Origin: Microvirga tunisiensis
Lineage (GTDB): Bacteria; Pseudomonadota; Alphaproteobacteria; Rhizobiales; Beijerinckiaceae
Assembly (NCBI RefSeq): GCF_009296175.1
Contig: NZ_VOSK01000003.1
Location: 1 to 64,000, forward strand
Direction of reading: 5' to 3'
DNA length: 64,000 bases
Part shown: positions 59,216-64,000 of the stretch, piece after piece
Numbering within the stretch: the first letter of the stretch is position 1
Layout: the number at the start of each line of letters is the position of its first letter
The notes under the pieces: model-generated
The model's input: only the letters and a program-made list of their open reading frames with translations
Database searches by the model: none
What the model was told of the DNA's origin: nothing
Program-made: the position numbers and the translations under genes

Positions 59216-62200
59216 GCCCCCCAGGTCGCGAAGACCTTCTTGCCGGCCCCGATGAGGCGGGCGACCTCGTCTCGCAAGCCAGCCAGTGTCTGATCGAGTT
59301 GCTCTTCTGTTTCGATGCCACCTTGGAAGAAGTCCGCCACACGGACAGTTGCCAAGCGTTCACCTTCGAGCAGTTCGTGGATCTTGGTTACCACGGTACG
59401 CAGGCGCCCCTCGCAAGCCTCTCGCTCGGAGCGGAGATGGTGGATGGTCTGGTTGTTGTAGTTCCTATCTGCGCACCGGCGGAGAGGCTCCGCGAGCACA
59501 TCCTGTTGGGCAGGGGAGATCTTTGCCCACTCGGGCAGCTTGGACAGCCGCTCCAAGGCATCGGTATAGGCCGCCACCCGCGCATTCAATGCCTCGGCGT
59601 AGCGCCGGTCGTAGTCACCTTGGAGAGACGCGGCGGCCTCCTCAATGCGGTGGAGCTCGCGGTAGAAGGTTTCCCGCTCAAGAAAGTCGGACAGCAGATC
59701 GCCCTTGGTGCGCATCTCGTCTGAGAGGTCGGCTTCCTCTCTCAGGACCGGCCAAAGCTTTCCGCTGACCTCCCGAGCTTTCGCCAGCATCGCGAGCGTC
59801 CCAACATCCAGTGCTTTATCAAGCTCGCCGGCGCGCTGGAGGGCCTCCTTGATCGCGGTATGCGCGGCGTTGAAATCGAGAATCGCCCTCTCGTCGGATC
59901 CACGTCGCACCGCTTTCATCTGGTCCGCGGCGCGCTCGATCAAATCTCGGCCCGGCAAGCCGGCGGTGCGCATCGTGCCGAGGACACCGCTTACGTTATC
60001 CTCGCAGCGCTCAACAGCGGTCCGGATCTCTGCAGCGACTTTCGGGGCGTTGAGCTCGGGGATCTCCTGGCCAAACGTGAGCCGGTAGTTCTCGGCCGCG
60101 TTGACGATCTCCTCGAAGTCGACGCCCTTCTTGGGTCTGAACGTGGCGCCGCGGAAGAGCATGTTGTTTGAGAAGACCTCCTTGGCCTGGACGCTCGTGG
60201 CGGTCTCGATGCTTTGGCCCCGGCTCAGACCCTCGATCACGCCAGCCCGCAGGAGGCAGAGAGTGAACAGGCGTATCGCATCGAAGTCCCACCCGAACGG
60301 CGCCTGTTGGAACTTGTCCTCCAAGAACCTGCCAGGCGCGGGATCCCCGTAATTCGCACGCTGCTCGATTTGCCCCATCACCTCCGAAAGGGGGGCGACG
60401 TCGGTCTTGAAGGTGATCCTGCCGCCCTCGTCTCGGAGCAGTCCCAGAGCGGAGAAGACAGGCGGCAGCCCGTTGAGGTTCTCGGCCGTCAGAAGGGCGT
60501 CAGTTCCCTTCATGAGGTCAGTCTTCTTGGCCGCGGCTTCGTCAAACCGGGCGTATACGTCCGGCAGGATGTTCTCCATGATCTTTGAGGCGGCCTTAGC
60601 GACATCGCTGGTGCGGTCGTCGGGGCTCCGGTCGTTGCCACGGAAGAAGGCCGAACCGGCAAGAGAGGCAGCCTTGATGTAGCCTCGCAGGGTGTCTGTA
60701 TGGCGGTTGAGGCGGGCCTTCTCCTCGACAAGAAGATTGCTCTCATCGACCGTACTGGCCGTCCGGCCCCGTCGCTCGACCATTTGGGCGGAGCGGTAGG
60801 CTTCCCGGAGTTCACGCCGTATCTCTTGCGTCAGGGTAATCACCCAGAAGACGCTGGCGGTCTCTGTCTGGCTGCGGGTGCGGGCCTCCGCAATGAGCTG
60901 TGGTGACTCGGCGGCATCTCCGGCGACCTTCATATGGAAGGTCACGTCCCCCTTCATGGCCTCCTTGCCGTCCACCATCAGTCCGGCCTTAAAGGGCTTG
61001 ATGTCGCTCAGGCTGAACGTCGGTCCCGTCCCCCAGAGTTTCGTAAGAGCTTCGAGGATGAGCTTGTTCTCGGCTGCACGGTTCGGGTCGATGCCGGCGC
61101 GCATCTGCTCCCAGTCATCCTCTGCCGGAGTCGGGATCCGGTAGCCGTCATCGCCAACCCGGATCACCAGGGCCTTTTCAAGCGCCTCCAAGGCCTCCTT
61201 CACGGCGGCAAGCTGACTGTCGCCATCGACGGAAGGATGGAGGGCTGCTGCGATGTTCTCTGCGCTGCGGTGGACGCTCTTCACGAACTGCAGGAGGCAG
61301 ATGACCTTGGCGACGGATTGCGCCAGCGGCGCGTTCGGCACCCGATCTTTGACGGAGCTGATCTTCGCCCTGACCTCCGAGGCGATGTTCCCCTCAACGA
61401 GATCATAGACTTCATCAAGCGTGACCAGCGATCCAACCGGCCGCGAGGCAATCTGCGTCGCCGGATTGATGAGGAGCTGCTGCGCAAGCTTGATGATAGT
61501 CCGGTTGGCGCCGCCCACATGCTTGCTCGCACCTCCTTGGGTACGAAGACCTGATACAATCTGGATAATCAGATCAATCTGGTACGGAAGCAGCGGGTAG
61601 AGATCCACGAACCGCTGACGGGTCAATTCCGGCAGGGTGATGTCGGCGCTGAGCTTCGTGGCCTGCGCAAACCGTCCACGATGATCGTCGAACAGCTTAC
61701 CCAGCGTCGTTTCCGCCCCGGCGTTCTTCGCCAGGACGCGGCGGCTGGTCACCTCTGAGATGTCAGAAGGTTCCAGATGGACCTGCAGGTCCATCGGGAA
61801 ACGGTCCATCAGGCGGGCAAGCTCGATCCGGTTGTCGTCGAGGCCGCTGACGAGCTCGTTCAGCTTCTCCTGGGAGGTGACCGCAATCCAATGCTTTCCG
61901 CGCCCACGAACACCGAGCTGTTGGACGATGGCCTGCAGGTCGAGCATCTTCTGGATGTCGCGGGCAACGAACTGGCCGACCTCGTCCACGACGAACAGCA
62001 GAGAATGCCCGGGCTTGCGGCGTTCCATGAGTTCGACGACCCGCCTGGCGAACAGCCCAGGGGTGATGTCCGCCTTGGACCTGGTGCGGGCCCAGGTGTC
62101 CGGAGCGGGATAAGTCGTCGGCTCCATCGCGTGGAGGGCGGCGCTCGCCCTGTTGATGGCGAAGGCGAGCATGGACTTTTCAGCGTTCCAAGCCTGCCCA

Positions 62201-62763
62201 CGCGTCTTGAGGTACGTCTCCTCGAATTCCTTGAGCCGCCCCTGCGACTCCAGGTCAATCTCAAGCTCGGCCAAATCCAGGTCCCGGGCGTAGCCGAGGC
62301 TCTCCAGGAAGAGCCGGTACATGATCTCGGTGAGCATCTGGTTGCCCGACCGGATGCCACGGTCCGTGGAGACATCGAAGATGACAGCGTGGGTGGGGAT
62401 CTTCTCGTTGATGGTCTTGAGGACCACCTTGAGCCGGTTATCCCTAACGCGCTGGGCAAACCGGTCGGCCGCCTTCACGCCGACGACCTCGCGGTTCTCG
62501 ATGGCCAAGCCGAGGTTCTTGGCGAAGCTGGACTTACCCGAGCCGAAGAAGCCGGAGATCCAGATCGCCACACCCTCCGTCGGCTTGCGCGACGCCTCCT
62601 GGTAGCGCTCCAGGATATCGACATAGTGCCGCTGGATGGCGTCGGTAACGATGTATTCATCGATTTCCGAGCGCAGCACATCGCCGTCGACCTGGTCGAC
62701 CTTGATGACTTCCTCGATTTTCCGGGTGATGTCGCTCGCGAAAAGTGTGCCGATAGTGGTCAT
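59212..62763 (-). CDS. brxC: BREX ATPase BrxC
   Basis: An 1183-residue BrxC (PglY-like). Walker A GFFGSGKSS is at residues 71-79 and Walker B LLFVVDE at 255-261, within an ORC/AAA-like ATPase domain. The remaining ~850 residues are the large helical BREX-specific body. The start at 62763 (MTTIGTLFASDITRKIEEVI) matches the family N-terminus, so the additional 29 codons open upstream are not coding. It lies 16 bases after brxB and overlaps pglX by 4 bases. It is an essential core component of BREX restriction. Confidence 0.95.
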   Translation of the reverse strand: MTTIGTLFASDITRKIEEVIKVDQVDGDVLRSEIDEYIVTDAIQRHYVDILERYQEASRKPTEGVAIWISGFFGSGKSSFAKNLGLAIENREVVGVKAADRFAQRVRDNRLKVVLKTINEKIPTHAVIFDVSTDRGIRSGNQMLTEIMYRLFLESLGYARDLDLAELEIDLESQGRLKEFEETYLKTRGQAWNAEKSMLAFAINRASAALHAMEPTTYPAPDTWARTRSKADITPGLFARRVVELMERRKPGHSLLFVVDEVGQFVARDIQKMLDLQAIVQQLGVRGRGKHWIAVTSQEKLNELVSGLDDNRIELARLMDRFPMDLQVHLEPSDISEVTSRRVLAKNAGAETTLGKLFDDHRGRFAQATKLSADITLPELTRQRFVDLYPLLPYQIDLIIQIVSGLRTQGGASKHVGGANRTIIKLAQQLLINPATQIASRPVGSLVTLDEVYDLVEGNIASEVRAKISSVKDRVPNAPLAQSVAKVICLLQFVKSVHRSAENIAAALHPSVDGDSQLAAVKEALEALEKALVIRVGDDGYRIPTPAEDDWEQMRAGIDPNRAAENKLILEALTKLWGTGPTFSLSDIKPFKAGLMVDGKEAMKGDVTFHMKVAGDAAESPQLIAEARTRSQTETASVFWVITLTQEIRRELREAYRSAQMVERRGRTASTVDESNLLVEEKARLNRHTDTLRGYIKAASLAGSAFFRGNDRSPDDRTSDVAKAASKIMENILPDVYARFDEAAAKKTDLMKGTDALLTAENLNGLPPVFSALGLLRDEGGRITFKTDVAPLSEVMGQIEQRANYGDPAPGRFLEDKFQQAPFGWDFDAIRLFTLCLLRAGVIEGLSRGQSIETATSVQAKEVFSNNMLFRGATFRPKKGVDFEEIVNAAENYRLTFGQEIPELNAPKVAAEIRTAVERCEDNVSGVLGTMRTAGLPGRDLIERAADQMKAVRRGSDERAILDFNAAHTAIKEALQRAGELDKALDVGTLAMLAKAREVSGKLWPVLREEADLSDEMRTKGDLLSDFLERETFYRELHRIEEAAASLQGDYDRRYAEALNARVAAYTDALERLSKLPEWAKISPAQQDVLAEPLRRCADRNYNNQTIHHLRSEREACEGRLRTVVTKIHELLEGERLATVRVADFFQGGIETEEQLDQTLAGLRDEVARLIGAGKKVFATWGA

Positions 62764-62779
62764 GGCGTCGGTTGTCCGT

Positions 62780-63355
62780 TCAAAAGATCTTGGGGCGATA
62801 GTTGTGCTCGGGCTGCATGACCCCCATGAAGCGGAGGCCGGCGGCGCCATCGAGGTCGCCCGGATAGAAAAGCACGGTGGGGACCGTCACTCGGCCCTTG
62901 AGCTGCTCAAGGAGAGAGAAGGTCCGGTAGACGGGAAACAGGGAGCCGGTCCTCGTGATAAACACAACATCCGTGAGTGGGTCAGGATCGGCGGGCATGC
63001 GCTCCGCAACGAGATCGACGAGAGGGCGAATGTCGCTAAGCACATTCGCCATGGTCTGGACCGTCTCTTCCAGGCCAACATCCTTTTCGATCTGGAACCA
63101 CTCTTCCAGGGGGGCCTGGGACTGAAGAGCCTCCGTGAGGCATTCCGAGAGGTAGATGCGCGTCAGTCGCTTGCCTTTGTTTTGAAGACGCGTGGCAAGC
63201 AGCGACACAGCCTTGCGCAGGGCGAACTCCTCGTCGGGATCATATCTGAAGATCGCGTACGGCATGTCGTGGTAGGCGCTGAGCTGTTGCCGCGGATCTC
63301 GCGCTTCGAGGATTGGCTGGAGGGTGCGCTCCAGGCGCTCGGTGAACTTGCTCAT
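62780..63355 (-). CDS. brxB: BREX protein BrxB (DUF1788)
   Basis: A 191-residue BrxB: SKFTERLERTLQPILEARDP, then MPYAIFRYDPDEEFALRKAV, LTRIYLSECLTEAL, and the conserved end VVFITRTGSLFPVYRTFSLL with VPTVLFYPGDLDGAAGLRFM. This is the DUF1788 pattern, including the PG..dg..L.f......YR tail. Its start overlaps the brxA stop (ATGA), indicating coupling. Biochemical role unknown; required for defence in several BREX-1 systems. Confidence 0.95.
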   Translation of the reverse strand: MSKFTERLERTLQPILEARDPRQQLSAYHDMPYAIFRYDPDEEFALRKAVSLLATRLQNKGKRLTRIYLSECLTEALQSQAPLEEWFQIEKDVGLEETVQTMANVLSDIRPLVDLVAERMPADPDPLTDVVFITRTGSLFPVYRTFSLLEQLKGRVTVPTVLFYPGDLDGAAGLRFMGVMQPEHNYRPKIF

Positions 63356-64000
63356 GCTGCCATCGCCTTTGCGTATTCGGAGGCGCTGCCATAGGGCAGC
63401 GTGAGTTGCACCAAGCTGCCCGCCACTTGGTAGTCGAGGCGCCGGTACTGATGCAGGCGCAGGAGTGTCGCGTGCACGTCACTTGGCGACATGAAGGCCG
63501 AGCGCCAGTACACGCTGTCGACCACCCGCGAAGGCGTTCCTTCCAAGTCGGCGATCATATGGACGTGAAAGATCATCGCGTCGTCGCTCATGACGGGTGT
63601 GCGATATGCCTTCACGGCTGAGGAGCCGGTAAGGAGGCCGAGGTCGCCAGCGGTCTTGAGTAGATCACGCGCGGTTCTCATCACTCCATATTCGCTCAAG
63701 GCGGGCTTGCCTGCCTCGGTCCAGGCCGCCGTAACGAATGGACGGACATCCTCCGACCGAACGTGCTGACGTCCCTTTTCCCTCTCAGGATCGAGCCAGT
63801 CGAAGACGAAGGACCGGAACGGATCCTCGGTTGCAGTGATCCACAAGCGGAGGCAATCCCGCCAGTCATGGAAAGGCATGCTCCCCTGGGCGAGAAAGAT
63901 AAGCGGCTTCATCCTCTCGATGTGGCGCAAGCGGGCACCAACCGTGGTCCGGACCTCCTTCTCCCATCCAACCGTGTTGAAGTTTCCGCCGAGAAGCCGA
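63352..64000 (-). CDS. brxA: BREX protein BrxA (DUF1819), 5' end outside the window
   Basis: The last 215 residues of BrxA. The frame stays open through the window edge (…GGNFNTVGWEKEVRTTVGAR), and no good start lies inside, so the gene is partial. Visible segments include DWRDCLRLWITATEDPFRSF, VRPFVTAAWTEAG, LKTAGDLGLLTGSSAVKAYR and a winged-helix-like end. BrxA is a small DNA-binding-type protein and the usual first gene of type 1 BREX. The operon promoter is therefore not in this window. Confidence 0.88.
   Translation of the reverse strand, partial: RLLGGNFNTVGWEKEVRTTVGARLRHIERMKPLIFLAQGSMPFHDWRDCLRLWITATEDPFRSFVFDWLDPEREKGRQHVRSEDVRPFVTAAWTEAGKPALSEYGVMRTARDLLKTAGDLGLLTGSSAVKAYRTPVMSDDAMIFHVHMIADLEGTPSRVVDSVYWRSAFMSPSDVHATLLRLHQYRRLDYQVAGSLVQLTLPYGSASEYAKAMAA

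Noticed and set aside
61777-62820. 347-codon plus-strand frame opposite brxC.
   Set aside because: Antisense shadow; the brxC Walker motifs lie on the other strand in the same region.

Overview
The window looks like chromosomal or megaplasmid DNA of a GC-rich alphaproteobacterium, most likely a Hyphomicrobiales member near Microvirga/Methylobacteriaceae. The reasons are a GcrA-type Cys/His protein, DUF1127 and DUF6894 small proteins, an orphan Anbu peptidase, a SWIB-domain protein, two RepC-family initiators and many short conserved hypotheticals. Genus placement is inference.

Layout. 1-4.8 kb: nitrate assimilation, with the end of the assimilatory nitrate reductase (C-terminal [2Fe-2S] BFD-like domain), siroheme synthase cysG, an NNP-family nitrate/nitrite transporter and uroporphyrinogen-III synthase hemD. 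Siroheme made from the HemD product is the cofactor of nitrite reductase, so these genes form one functional unit. 5-12 kb: a loose set of short genes (XRE and TetR regulators, a Q/N-rich disordered protein, Anbu, dodecin, GcrA-like protein, several tiny ORFs). 12.2-19.5 kb: ihfA, a class I aminotransferase, threonine deaminase ilvA, DUF1127, a MetQ-type binding protein, and an FMN-dependent NtaA/SnaA/DszA monooxygenase followed by the wreck of what looks like its flavin reductase. 19.5-36 kb: small envelope/stress proteins, glgC, an Ivy lysozyme inhibitor, a cold-shock protein, an IS630 element that splits a membrane-protein gene, an alkyladenine DNA glycosylase, a DUF892 protein, a long coiled-coil membrane protein, a Tat-exported M20 hydrolase, a ppdK 3' remnant and YedK.

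36-47.4 kb is an accessory, visibly AT-richer stretch. It holds unrecognised proteins, a UDG-fold-like protein, a tandem pair of RepC-like replication initiators without repAB, flanked by palindromes, a decayed type I-E CRISPR array without cas genes, and an ankyrin gene whose end looks truncated.

47.4-64 kb (all on the minus strand) is a type 1 BREX phage-defence operon in the order brxA (cut by the window end), brxB, brxC, pglX, pglZ, brxL. Junctions are ATGA or near-zero spacing. Two things are unusual. pglX is divided by a TGATG junction into a methyltransferase half and a specificity half. The operon also appears to continue past brxL into a 785-residue fusion of Sel1-like repeats with a DEDDh 3'-5' exonuclease, followed by a small unknown protein. 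That two-gene tail is the best candidate here for an undescribed defence accessory.
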